Positions 16,222-28,691 of a stretch of 64,000 nucleotides of DNA are shown piece after piece. The notes beneath the pieces are model-generated. The model was given only the letters and a program-made list of their open reading frames with translations, searched no databases and was not told where the DNA came from. The translations under genes were made by a program, and so were the position numbers. Origin of the DNA: Blastocatellia bacterium (GTDB lineage: Bacteria > Acidobacteriota > Blastocatellia > UBA7656); assembly GCA_035275065.1 (NCBI GenBank), contig DATENM010000097.1, positions 1-64,000 of the forward strand, read 5' to 3'. How positions within the stretch are numbered: position 1 is the first letter of the stretch; every line of letters starts with the position of its first letter.

Positions 16222-18015
16222 ATGCGTAAGTTTTCCATTGTCATTCTGGTGGCGCTGGCCGCCCTGTCCGCCGCCTCGCTGTTTACGGCGAGCGCGCAGC
16301 AAGTCAGCGAGGGACAGCGGCTGGCGATGTATTCCAAACCCGCCGTCGTGCGCATCTACGACGGATATTACGGCCAGGTCCTTTGGCCTCGGCTGAACAA
16401 GACCTACAATTGCTTTGCGGTCGGCAGCGGCTCGGGCGCGTTCATCAACCCGAACGGCTACATCGCCACCAACGCCCACGTCACCGACGCGACGCACCAG
16501 GGCGACGACAAGGGCAAAGAGTCTGTGCTAACCGCTTTTATCAACCAGCTGGCGCGCGATTATGGCAAAGACGCGCGCGCGATCTTCGCCGATGGCGACC
16601 TGCTGCGCGGCATCCTGTCTGAAGCGCGCTTGCAGAGCCTGACCCACATTCACCACGTCATCACGCCCGACGGCAGCAACTTCCCGTTCGAGATTAAAGC
16701 CTTCGGCGCACCCGTCGGCGAAGGCAAAGACGTGTCGATCATCAAGATCGAAGTCAAGAACGCGCCGGTGCTGAAGCTGGGCGATTCCGACAAGGTGCAG
16801 CTTCAGGATCACATCACGGTCTTCGGCTATCCGGGCGCCGCCGACACCAACGTTCTGGATCAGAAGTCGGCGCTCGAAGCCTCGATCACCGACGGCAAGG
16901 TTTCGGCCAAGAAGAACGCCCAGGACGGCGCGCCGGTCTTGCAGGTGAGCGCGCCTTCGACGCACGGCAATTCGGGCGGCCCGGTCTTAAACGACAAGGG
17001 CGAGCTCATCGGCATGCTGACCTTCCGCGGCGACACCGTCAATGGCCAGGAAGTCCAGGGCTTCAACTTCGTCATCCCCTCCAGCACGATGAAAGAATTC
17101 ATCAAGCAGGCCGGCACCGAAAACGAAGAGGGCCTGGTTGACAAGCGCTACCGCGAAGGGCTGGAGCTTTACTGGGACAACAACTACAGCCAGGCGATCA
17201 AGAAATTCGAAGAGGTGTCGCGGCTCTACCCGCAGCATTCGGAGACGGCGCGGCTGATCCGCGACAGCCAGCAGGCGATTGCCGAAGGCAAAGAGAAATC
17301 GGGTCTCGGCGGCTTTCTGATGCTGGCCGTTCTCGGCATTCTCGGCCTGGTCGTCGTCGGCGGCATCATCGGCTTTGTCGTGATGCGCAGCAAGAAACAG
17401 CCGGCGCGCCCGGCGGGGCAGGCGGCCTTCCAGGCCCATGCCAGTTACCCGCAACATCAACAGCCGCAGCACGGGCAGTACCCACAGCAACCGCAGCAGC
17501 CGTCTTACGGGCAACAACCGCAACAGCCGCAGTACCCGCCGCAGCCGGCTTACGGACAGCAACCGGGCTACGCGCAGCAACAGGGCTATGGCCAGCAGCA
17601 GCCGTCCTACCCGCCGCAGGCCAAGCCGGCAGCGCCGCAGCCGACGCAGGTTTTTTCAGCACAGTCGCAGACGGCCGGCCTCGGTGGCGCAGCCGCGGCA
17701 GTGGCGGGCCATGGGGCGATCCGCTGGACCTCTGGACCGTTCAACGGCCAGCGCATGGATGTGCGGCCGGAAGGCTTCTACATCGGGCGCGATGGTAACT
17801 ACGCCCAGGTGAAGATCGAAGACCCGCGCGTTTCGAGCCGCCACCTGTGGGTCGGCGTGCGCGATGGCCGCGTCGTCGCCATCGATCAGAACTCGACCAA
17901 CGGCACGTTCCTCAACCAGCTCGGCACCCAGCGCATTAAAGAAGTGGCGCTGAATGCCGGCGACACGGTCATCCTTTCGGAAGCCGACGTGGCGCGCTTC
18001 GTCTACGAGAAATAG
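16222..18015 (+). CDS. Membrane-anchored trypsin-like serine protease with C-terminal FHA domain
   Basis: A 597-residue protein. Signal peptide 1-26 (cleavage after TASAQ). The HtrA-like protease domain has His86 (TNAHV), Asp170 (GKDVSIIKI) and Ser251 (GNSGGPV). No PDZ domain follows. Around 305-350 is a short helical TPR-like stretch, then a membrane segment (363-388), a Pro/Gln/Tyr-rich low-complexity linker (about 400-490), and a C-terminal FHA domain (about 510-597) with GRDG, SSRH and NSTNGTFLN. FHA domains bind phosphothreonine. The topology implies a periplasmic protease with a cytoplasmic phosphopeptide reader, an arrangement for transmembrane signalling. ATG 16222 has AAAGGAGA upstream. 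Confidence 0.88.
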   Translation: MRKFSIVILVALAALSAASLFTASAQQVSEGQRLAMYSKPAVVRIYDGYYGQVLWPRLNKTYNCFAVGSGSGAFINPNGYIATNAHVTDATHQGDDKGKESVLTAFINQLARDYGKDARAIFADGDLLRGILSEARLQSLTHIHHVITPDGSNFPFEIKAFGAPVGEGKDVSIIKIEVKNAPVLKLGDSDKVQLQDHITVFGYPGAADTNVLDQKSALEASITDGKVSAKKNAQDGAPVLQVSAPSTHGNSGGPVLNDKGELIGMLTFRGDTVNGQEVQGFNFVIPSSTMKEFIKQAGTENEEGLVDKRYREGLELYWDNNYSQAIKKFEEVSRLYPQHSETARLIRDSQQAIAEGKEKSGLGGFLMLAVLGILGLVVVGGIIGFVVMRSKKQPARPAGQAAFQAHASYPQHQQPQHGQYPQQPQQPSYGQQPQQPQYPPQPAYGQQPGYAQQQGYGQQQPSYPPQAKPAAPQPTQVFSAQSQTAGLGGAAAAVAGHGAIRWTSGPFNGQRMDVRPEGFYIGRDGNYAQVKIEDPRVSSRHLWVGVRDGRVVAIDQNSTNGTFLNQLGTQRIKEVALNAGDTVILSEADVARFVYEK

Positions 18016-18040
18016 CCGCCTCCGAATCGCTACGACACGG

Positions 18041-18080
18041 CGAGCGCGATTGTGATCAAGTCACAATCGCGCTCGTTTTT
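18041..18080 (+). terminator. Rho-independent terminator after the protease-FHA gene
   Basis: A 15-bp perfect stem (CGAGCGCGATTGTGA, 18041-18055, with its complement at 18061-18075), a 5-nt loop and TTTTT, with more T-rich sequence after. Confidence 0.92.
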
Positions 18081-18127
18081 CTTTTGTGATATTGTTCTTC
18101 GGCCTGCGCAACACCTGGGGAAAAATC

Positions 18128-19801
18128 ATGAGCGATAATCGAAGAAGCAGAACCATCACCGAAGGCTTGCACCGTTCACCGAACCGCGCCATGCTGCGCG
18201 CCGTCGGCTTCGGCGACGACGATTTCGCAAAGCCCATCATCGGCGTCGCCAACGGCTACAGCACGGTGACGCCGTGCAACCTCGGCCTCAACGATCTGAC
18301 CGCGGCGGCGGTCGCCGTCCTGCACGAGCAAGGCGCGATGCCGCAGGTCTTCGGCACGATCACCGTCAGCGACGGCATCACCATGGGCACCGAAGGCATG
18401 AAGTATTCGCTGGTGTCGCGCGAAGTCATCGCCGACAGCATCGAGACGGTCTGCAACGCCCAGAGCCATGACGGGCTGGTGGCCATCGGCGGCTGCGACA
18501 AGAACATGCCCGGCGCCATGATCGCCATCGCCCGGCTGAACATCCCGGCCATCTTCGTCTACGGCGGCACGATCAAAGCCGGCCACTGGAACGGCGAAGA
18601 CCTGACCATCGTCAGCGTCTTTGAAACCTTCGGCAGCTACGTCGCCAAGAAGACCACAGAGGTTGAGCTACTCGAAGTCGAGCGCCACGCCTGCCCCGGC
18701 GCCGGCTCGTGCGGCGGCATGTTCACGGCCAACACCATGTCGAGCGCCATCGAAGCGATGGGCATGAGCTTGCCTTACTCTTCGACGATGGCCGCCGAGG
18801 ACGCCGAGAAAGTCGAGAGCGCCCGCCAGTCCGCCGAAGTGCTGGCCGCCGCCGTGCATCAGCAATTGCTGCCCGGCGACATCATGACGCGCAAGGCGTT
18901 CGAGAATGCCATCAGCGTGGTGATGGCGGTCGGCGGCTCGACCAACGCCGTGCTGCACCTGCTGGCGATTGCCCACGCGGCGCGCGTGCCGCTGACGATT
19001 GACGACTTTGAAGCGATCCGCGCCCGCGTCCCCGTGCTGTGCGATCTGAAACCATCGGGCCGCTACGTTGCCACAGACCTGCACCGCGCCGGCGGCGTCC
19101 CGCTGGTGATGAAGATGCTGCTCAATCATGGCCTGCTGCACGGCGACGCGCTGACGATCACCGGCAAGACGATTGCCGAAACGCTCGCCGAAGTGCCCGA
19201 CGCGCCCTCTGCCGATCAGGACGTGATTCGCCCGTTCGAGCAGCCGGTCTACGAGCAAGGCCATCTGGCTATCCTGAAAGGCAACCTTGCCGAAGAAGGT
19301 TGTGTGGCGAAGATCACAGGCATCAAGCACCACCAGATCACCGGCCCGGCGCGCGTCTTTGACTGCGAAGACGATTGCCACCAGGCGATTCTGGCGGGCA
19401 GCATTCGCCCTGGCGACATCGTGGTGATTCGCTATGAAGGGCCGCGCGGCGGCCCCGGCATGCGCGAGATGCTGGCGCCGACTTCGGCCATCATCGGCAT
19501 GGGGTTGGGCGATTCGGTAGGCTTGATTACCGACGGCAGATTCTCCGGCGCGACCTATGGCATGGTCGTCGGCCACGTCGCGCCCGAAGCGGCGGTCGGC
19601 GGCACAATCGCGCTCATCGAAGAGGGCGATCCGGTAACGATTGACGCCGACGGTCGCTTGCTCCAACTCAACATCAGCGAAGAAGAGATCGCCCGCCGCC
19701 GCGCCGCGTGGCATCCGCCTGAGCCGCGTTACCGGCGCGGGGTGCTGGCGAAGTACGCCCGGCTGGTGTCGAGCAGCAGCCTCGGTGCGGTCACGGACTA
19801 G
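18128..19801 (+). CDS. ilvD: Dihydroxy-acid dehydratase
   Basis: A 557-residue Fe-S dehydratase that forms the 2-oxo acids of valine and isoleucine from dihydroxy acids. Conserved cluster ligands are visible: Cys50 (TVTPCN), the Cys of GGCDKNMPG, and CPGAGSCGGMFTANTMS. The C-terminal half carries TDGRFSGATYG. ATG 18128 starts the family's N-terminus (SDNRRSRTITEGLHRSPNRA); the 14 in-frame residues upstream are not conserved. It is monocistronic: a strong terminator lies just upstream and a palindrome just downstream. The rest of the pathway is at 30-41 kb on the opposite strand. Confidence 0.97.
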   Translation: MSDNRRSRTITEGLHRSPNRAMLRAVGFGDDDFAKPIIGVANGYSTVTPCNLGLNDLTAAAVAVLHEQGAMPQVFGTITVSDGITMGTEGMKYSLVSREVIADSIETVCNAQSHDGLVAIGGCDKNMPGAMIAIARLNIPAIFVYGGTIKAGHWNGEDLTIVSVFETFGSYVAKKTTEVELLEVERHACPGAGSCGGMFTANTMSSAIEAMGMSLPYSSTMAAEDAEKVESARQSAEVLAAAVHQQLLPGDIMTRKAFENAISVVMAVGGSTNAVLHLLAIAHAARVPLTIDDFEAIRARVPVLCDLKPSGRYVATDLHRAGGVPLVMKMLLNHGLLHGDALTITGKTIAETLAEVPDAPSADQDVIRPFEQPVYEQGHLAILKGNLAEEGCVAKITGIKHHQITGPARVFDCEDDCHQAILAGSIRPGDIVVIRYEGPRGGPGMREMLAPTSAIIGMGLGDSVGLITDGRFSGATYGMVVGHVAPEAAVGGTIALIEEGDPVTIDADGRLLQLNISEEEIARRRAAWHPPEPRYRRGVLAKYARLVSSSSLGAVTD

Positions 19802-19813
19802 GCAGAACAGGAA

Positions 19814-19889
19814 TAACACAGAGACACAGAGGCACGGAGGAAGCACAGAGTTTTCTCCGTGCCTCTGTGTCTCTGCGTCTCTGTGTTTA
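19814..19889. repeat. Inverted repeat of CACAGAG words between convergent ilvD and glnA
   Basis: Left arm AACACAGAGACACAGAGGCA-type (19815-19840) pairs with right arm TCCGTGCCTCTGTGTCTCTG-type (19855-19887), with a loop of about 14 nt. It lies between two convergent genes and could terminate both. Confidence 0.85.
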
Positions 19890-19903
19890 GTTCCCTTCCT
19901 TAT

Positions 19904-21313
19904 TTAAACATCGTAATACAGCGAGAACTCCATCGGGTGCGGGCGCATGCGCACGACGTTGATCTCGCGCTCGCGTTTGTAATTAATCCAACGCTGAATC
20001 AGCTTCTCGCCGAACACGTCGCCCTTGAGCAGGAACGAGTGATCCACTTCGAGCGCCGCGAGCGCTTCGTCGAGCGAGCCCGGCACGCTCGGAATCTCGG
20101 CCAGCTCCTCGGGCGGCAGATCGTAGATGTCTTTGTCTAACGGCTCGCCCGGATCGATGCGGTTTTGAATGCCGTCGAGGCCCGCCATCAACATCGCCGA
20201 AAACGCCAGATAAGGGTTGCACGTCCCGTCGGGGAAACGCACTTCCAGGCGCTTGGCTTTCGGGCTGGGCGAGAACATCGGGATGCGCACCGCCGCCGAG
20301 CGGTTGCGCGCCGAGTAGGCCAGATTGACCGGCGCTTCAAAGCCCGGCACCAGCCGTTTATAGCTATTCGTCGTCGGCGCGGCAAACGCGGCGATGGCCG
20401 GCGCGTGCTTGAGGATGCCGCCGATATAATACTTGGCCAGCTCGCTGATTCCGGCATAGCCGTCGCCGGCAAACAACGGCTTTTCGTCCTTCCACAACGA
20501 CTGGTGACAGTGCATGCCATTGCCGTTGTCGCCAAAGAGCGGTTTCGGCATGAAGGTCGCCGACTTGCCGAACTGGCGGGCGACGTTCTTGACCGTGTAC
20601 TTGAAGATCATCAAATTGTCTGCCGTGCCCAGCAGCGTCGAATAGCGGAAGTCAATCTCGCACTGCCCGGCGGTCGCGACTTCGTGGTGGTGGCACTCGA
20701 CCGTGAGGCCGACGTCTTTGAGCTTGGCGGCAATCTCCGAGCGGATGTTATGGATCGAATCGAGCGGCGGGCAGGGCACATAACCTTCCTTGCCGCGGAT
20801 CGCCCAGCCCAGCTTGTTGCCATCGCTGGCGGTGTTCCACCAGCCTTCGCTGCTGTCAACGGTCGCGCCCGACGAATGATTCTCGTTGTGAAAACTGACA
20901 TGGTCGAAGATGAAGAACTCGGCTTCCGGCCCGAAGAAGACGGTGTCGGCGATGCCTGTGAATTTCAGATAGTTCTCGGCGCGCTTGGCCAGGGCGCGGG
21001 GGTCGAGCCAGTAGCTCTCGCGGGTGATCGGGTCAACGACGTCCGTGGCGATGCAGAGCGTCGGGCGATCCATAAATTGATCGATCCAGAACCGCGAGAT
21101 GTCGGGGATCAAGAGCATGTCGCTTTCATTGATCGCCGCCCAGCCGCGCAAGGATGAAGCATCAAAGCCGAAGCCGGCGGCGAACGAATCTTCGGTTAAC
21201 TCGGCAATCGGAAAGGTCAGGTGGTGCCAGGCGCCAAGCAGGTCTGTGAAGCGCAGGTCTACGAACTCCGCCTTGGCGTCGGCAGCAAATTTCAGAACAT
21301 CTTTGGGATTCAT
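19904..21313 (-). CDS. glnA: Type I glutamine synthetase
   Basis: A 469-residue ATP-dependent glutamine synthetase, the normal length of GlnA type I (dodecameric). Conserved blocks include DASSLRGW, FFGPEAEFFIFD, the His loop NGNGMHCHQSLWK, and the catalytic loop around KRLVPGFEAPVNL. DKDIYDLPPEE contains the Tyr that is adenylylated in the GlnE-regulated subtype (GS-I-beta), so covalent control is likely. The start has an AGGAGGAAAC ribosome site. It lies downstream of amt, glnB and glnD on the same strand but is separated from the outer-membrane gene by a perfect 27-bp palindrome, so it may be a separate transcript. Confidence 0.97.
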   Translation of the reverse strand: MNPKDVLKFAADAKAEFVDLRFTDLLGAWHHLTFPIAELTEDSFAAGFGFDASSLRGWAAINESDMLLIPDISRFWIDQFMDRPTLCIATDVVDPITRESYWLDPRALAKRAENYLKFTGIADTVFFGPEAEFFIFDHVSFHNENHSSGATVDSSEGWWNTASDGNKLGWAIRGKEGYVPCPPLDSIHNIRSEIAAKLKDVGLTVECHHHEVATAGQCEIDFRYSTLLGTADNLMIFKYTVKNVARQFGKSATFMPKPLFGDNGNGMHCHQSLWKDEKPLFAGDGYAGISELAKYYIGGILKHAPAIAAFAAPTTNSYKRLVPGFEAPVNLAYSARNRSAAVRIPMFSPSPKAKRLEVRFPDGTCNPYLAFSAMLMAGLDGIQNRIDPGEPLDKDIYDLPPEELAEIPSVPGSLDEALAALEVDHSFLLKGDVFGEKLIQRWINYKREREINVVRMRPHPMEFSLYYDV

Positions 21314-21440
21314 TGTTTCCTCCTGGTTTGGGTTTGAATTCCATGCGAGCGAAGCACGCGCTGCCGGGCCACCACGCGTTCGGCTTCGTCACTCGACCCT
21401 GCAACGCTCGCTTCACTCACCATCACAAAAACGCTTTCCT

Positions 21441-21500
21441 TGTGGCGCAAGGCGGTTAGCTTGCGCAGAGTTGTGCGCAAGCTAACCGCCTTGCGCCACA
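21441..21500. repeat. Perfect 27-bp palindromic element, copy 1
   Basis: The 27-nt left arm (21441-21467, beginning TGTGGCGCAAGGCGGTTAGC) is exactly complementary to the right arm (21474-21500), with a 6-nt loop. The same stem occurs at 39141-39202. It lies between the outer-membrane protein gene and glnA. Confidence 0.95.
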
Positions 21501-21512
21501 TCAATCGGTATC

Positions 21513-22250
21513 TCAGAACGTCACGCCGTAATAAACAAAAAGACCGTTGTTCTTGCGGCCCGCATTGCCGACGCTGTAGCCAATGTTCAACAGCCCGTTC
21601 TTCGGCAGCGCGAATGAAAAGCCCGGCGTGACATAGCCGAAGCCGTTTTCGCCGCTGAACCAGTCGGCAACGAAGCTGGCGCGACTCGCGATTGCCTGCT
21701 CGTAGCCGAGCATGGCGCCGCCTTTGTCAACGTCGGCTTCGACGCCGCCGAGGCCATAGCCGCCGGCGGTCAGGCGCGGCCCGAAGCGGCCTTTGAACTT
21801 CTTGCTGACGTTCGCATAAACCATCGCGAAGCTATCATTCACGCCGCGATCCTTGAGCGGCGTGAACGCAATCGCGCCCGCCGACAGCGCCACGCCCGAG
21901 CTTTCATTGGCGTAAAACTGCCACTTGAGGTTCGGCTGAATGTAGACCGTCGTCGGCAAAGCCGAGGTGGTCGCCGCGACGTTGACGCCAACCTCGACGC
22001 CACGGCCCAGGCCGACGACAACGCGCGGCACGGTGGTCTGAAAGCCGCCATTGGCATGGCTTTCGAGGTGGCTGATGAAATCGAACTCAAGATAAACCTT
22101 CTGTCGGGCGACGACATCGGTGCTGGGAATATTGAAGATCGTTGACTGCGCCCGCGCCGTTTGACATTGCCAGTTCGCCATCACACTAACCACTCCCAGA
22201 GCGATCACCATCCCGCTCAACTTCGCAGCGACAGATGTGCTATTCAACAT
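21513..22250 (-). CDS. Putative outer-membrane beta-barrel protein
   Basis: A 245-residue exported protein. The signal peptide (about 1-35) ends near TARAQS. The mature part has alternating hydrophobic/polar strands rich in Gly and aromatics (VGLGRGVEVGVNVAATT, LTAGGYGLGG, LLNIGYSVG), and the last residue is Phe (YYGVTF), the classical signature for outer-membrane barrel insertion. No specific family recognised. It has an AAGGAGAA ribosome site. Its position between amt and glnA suggests expression with nitrogen genes, perhaps as a porin for small nitrogenous solutes; that is inference. Confidence 0.7.
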   Translation of the reverse strand: MLNSTSVAAKLSGMVIALGVVSVMANWQCQTARAQSTIFNIPSTDVVARQKVYLEFDFISHLESHANGGFQTTVPRVVVGLGRGVEVGVNVAATTSALPTTVYIQPNLKWQFYANESSGVALSAGAIAFTPLKDRGVNDSFAMVYANVSKKFKGRFGPRLTAGGYGLGGVEADVDKGGAMLGYEQAIASRASFVADWFSGENGFGYVTPGFSFALPKNGLLNIGYSVGNAGRKNNGLFVYYGVTF

Positions 22251-22560
22251 GGGTTCTCCTTGTCACCGCCCGGCGCGCGGCACGCGCAGGGCCGTGGTGA
22301 AGCGCGCCCCGCAGGGCAGCCGCCAGTAGTTGATTGCCCGGCAGCGCTCCCCGCGAATCAAGAAGAACCCGCGACGTTTGACTTTCAACGCCGCGTTGAT
22401 TACGGTTTTAGGGCTGCTGCACAGGTAACCGCCAGGTCATCTGAGCGCGGTGTGTGGGAGACGCTCTTGAGAGATGGTCGCCAAATCATTCGCTCAATGG
22501 CGCCCCCACACCTTCCGCAAACTTTCATCAAACTTTCATCGCCTATCACACCTTCTCAGC
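22251..22560. other. Intergenic region between amt and the outer-membrane protein gene
   Basis: 310 bp without a convincing gene. It holds a direct repeat GAAAGTTTGAT/GAAAGTTTGC-type sequence just after amt on the minus strand (AAACTTTCATC twice near 22518-22540). I see no clear terminator or promoter. A TGGCGG-N5-CTGC sequence resembles a degenerate sigma-54 site, too weak to call. Confidence 0.5.
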
Positions 22561-23976
<1,416 letters not shown>

Positions 23977-24052
23977 AACCCGATCTCTCCTCTTCAATGA
24001 ATTGGTTGCGCCTGCCCGGCAGTCGTCGAGAAGCGCTGCCGGCGGCAAGGGG

Positions 24053-24387
24053 TTACAGAGCCGCTTCGCCGCGTTCGCCGGTGCGAATGCGGATGACCTC
24101 TTCGACCGGCAGGACGAAGATTTTGCCGTCGCCGAACTTGCCGGTCTTCGCTGTCTTCATGATGGCGTCAATCGCCTGGTCTACCATCTCCAGAGGCAGC
24201 GCCACTTCGACCTTCACCTTCGGCAGAAAATCGATCTTGTACTCGCTGCCGCGATAGGTTTCGGTGTGGCCCTTCTGACGCCCGAAGCCGCGGACTTCGG
24301 TGACCGTCAAGCCATTAATGCCGACTTCCTGCAAGGCGTTCTTGACGGCGTCGAGCAGGTGCGGGCGGATGATCGCTTCTATCTTCT

Positions 24388-24391
<4 letters not shown>
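24053..24391 (-). CDS. glnB: Nitrogen regulatory PII protein (GlnB/GlnK)
   Basis: A 112-residue trimeric signalling protein, the exact PII length. The T-loop contains Tyr51 (YRGSEYKIDFLPK), the uridylylation site, and the PROSITE-like C-terminal block TGKFGDGKIFVLPVEEVIRIRTGERG is complete. It overlaps the upstream glnD stop (ATGA) and precedes amt, so modifier, sensor and target share one operon. Location beside amt would favour the name glnK; coupling with glnD favours glnB. Confidence 0.97.
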
Positions 24392-27180
<2,789 letters not shown>

Positions 27181-27240
27181 CGTTGAACCTTACGGAAGCT
27201 CGTCGCCGAACTACACACGGCACATAGGCAGCTTGAAGGA

Positions 27241-27256
27241 GCAAGGGCCGTACCAA
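27241..27256 (-). promoter_or_regulatory. Sigma-54 (-24/-12) promoter of the glnD-glnB-amt operon
   Basis: Minus strand reads TTGGTACG-N4-TTGCT, against the consensus YTGGCACG-N4-TTGCW (one mismatch). The spacing of the GG and GC doublets is correct. The predicted start is about 12 bp downstream, about 50 nt before the glnD ATG. It fits nitrogen control; a NifA-like activator is encoded at 46.3 kb. Confidence 0.75.
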
Positions 27257-27727
27257 CACCTCGCTTTAATTGCCGAGCCCTTCTATCTGACTTTAATGCA
27301 GAGCTTACAGGCCACTTGGGGCAGCGAGCCCATAGTCACAGGCATCTTCAGAACTGACGATTTTGTCGGCACTATAGGGGCATCACAACAGAATTGTCGT
27401 CTGGTTTTGCACAGCCATTCAGCAGGCGAGTACCCGGCAGCGGAGCCGCGCCTCAGAGGCGTCCCGTCCGCGCTACGCTTTGTCCCTGGCCGAACGCCGG
27501 CGCAAGTAAAGCGCCCGGCATGGGGGCGAACCGGCGACCCCGCTGCTCAAACGATAAAGGGGCGCAGAATATGGGATAGAAAGCCTGTCCGTCTTCTGTA
27601 TCTGGTAGGTCTTTCGGAGAGGCTTAACTGAAGGGGCGGCGGCGGCGCAGAAGGCGGCCCGACAAAATTGTCTGTCTCGTAGTCAACGCCACGAAAATTG
27701 TCGCCCGCGATAAACGCCCACGCGCGT
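27257..27727. other. Long intergenic region upstream of glnD and downstream of the LysR gene
   Basis: About 470 bp. A 132-codon plus-strand reading frame (from 27233) overlaps the sigma-54 promoter and shows no protein-like features, so I leave it uncalled. The region contains several related AT-rich words: GACAAAATTGTC (27661-27672), a GAAAATTGTCG word (about 27692-27702), ATTTTGTCG (about 27360) and GAATTGTCG (about 27390). These could be activator or LysR sites. A short perfect hairpin CGCCTC-AGAGGCG lies near 27449. Nothing else is recognised. Confidence 0.4.
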
Positions 27728-28681
27728 TCACATAAGAGCTTCGGCCGCCGGCTTTTCCATCCCCACGCCACCCACCGGCTGGCTGCGCAGGAATTTTTCG
27801 GCCATGGCGTTGATGATCTCAAGAAAAGCCTGAGCGGCGTGCGAGTGCGCGTCGGTGCGACGGCGCACCGCCCACAGGGTGCGCTCGTAGCGAAAGCCCT
27901 CGACGGCGATCACCGCCAGATCGCCGCGCTCGACGTCTTCCTGAACGCACATGCTCGGCGTAAAGGCGAGGCCGAGATTCATCGTCACGAAGCGCTTGAT
28001 CGTTTCGATGGTGGCAATCTCAATCGTGATGTTGAGCGGTATTTGAAAGCGGCGGAACGCTTCAATGACTTTGTCGCGCGACGGCGACCGCACGTTGTGA
28101 GCGATGAAGTTTTCGTCGCCGAGCTCGCGGATGTGAACGCGCTCGCGGCCCGCCAGCCGGTGCTGCGGGCTGGCGATCAAGACCAGTTCATCGCGCCGGA
28201 TCGGCGTCGCCTCCAGGTCGCTGGCGTCGGGCAAGAAGGAGAGGATGGCGAAGTCGAGGTTGCGCTGGCGAAGCTCCTGCGGCAGCCGCGCCGACAACTG
28301 GCGGAAGACCTCGATCTTGATCTCCGGGTAACGCGCGCGGAAATCCAGAATGAGCTGCGGCAGCAGGTAAAGGCTGGTGCTTTCGTTCGCGCCGATGCGG
28401 ATGCGCCCGCGTTGCAGGTTGTGGAGTTGCTGGAGCGTGATGACCGCCTCGTCCCGCAGATTCAGCAGCCGCTTGGCGTAATCGTAGAGGACTTCGCCGG
28501 TGTCCGTCAGCACGCAGGCATTGCGATTCGAGCGGTCGAAGAGCTGCGAGCCGAGTTCGTGTTCGAGCTTGCGGATCGCCATGCTGACCGCCGGCTGGGT
28601 GCGGAAGACGCGCTCGGCGGCTTTATGAAAGTTGCCCTCTTCGACCATCGCCACGAACATTTCAAGCTGCATCAACTCCAT
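27728..28681 (-). CDS. LysR-family transcriptional regulator
   Basis: A 317-residue regulator. The N-terminal winged helix-turn-helix (1-65) includes FHKAAERVFRTQPAVSMAIRKLEHELGSQLFDR. A periplasmic-binding-protein-like effector domain follows (about 90-300), with IRIGANESTSLYLLPQLI, similar to the CysB/CbbR-type group. It is 10 bp downstream of the aminotransferase gene on the same strand, so it is probably cotranscribed rather than divergent from its target, which is unusual for LysR proteins. Effector and targets unknown; amino-acid genes upstream are candidates. Confidence 0.92.
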   Translation of the reverse strand: MELMQLEMFVAMVEEGNFHKAAERVFRTQPAVSMAIRKLEHELGSQLFDRSNRNACVLTDTGEVLYDYAKRLLNLRDEAVITLQQLHNLQRGRIRIGANESTSLYLLPQLILDFRARYPEIKIEVFRQLSARLPQELRQRNLDFAILSFLPDASDLEATPIRRDELVLIASPQHRLAGRERVHIRELGDENFIAHNVRSPSRDKVIEAFRRFQIPLNITIEIATIETIKRFVTMNLGLAFTPSMCVQEDVERGDLAVIAVEGFRYERTLWAVRRRTDAHSHAAQAFLEIINAMAEKFLRSQPVGGVGMEKPAAEALM

Positions 28682-28691
28682 AATCTGTCCC

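Noticed and set aside
21314..21440. Sigma-54 promoter of glnA
   Set aside because: TGAAGC-N5-TTGC and TGGCCC-type sequences exist, but none keeps both GG and GC doublets in proper spacing.
27233..27631. A 132-codon plus-strand ORF upstream of glnD
   Set aside because: It overlaps the sigma-54 promoter of the opposite strand, has no ribosome site or family-like composition, and looks like intergenic DNA.
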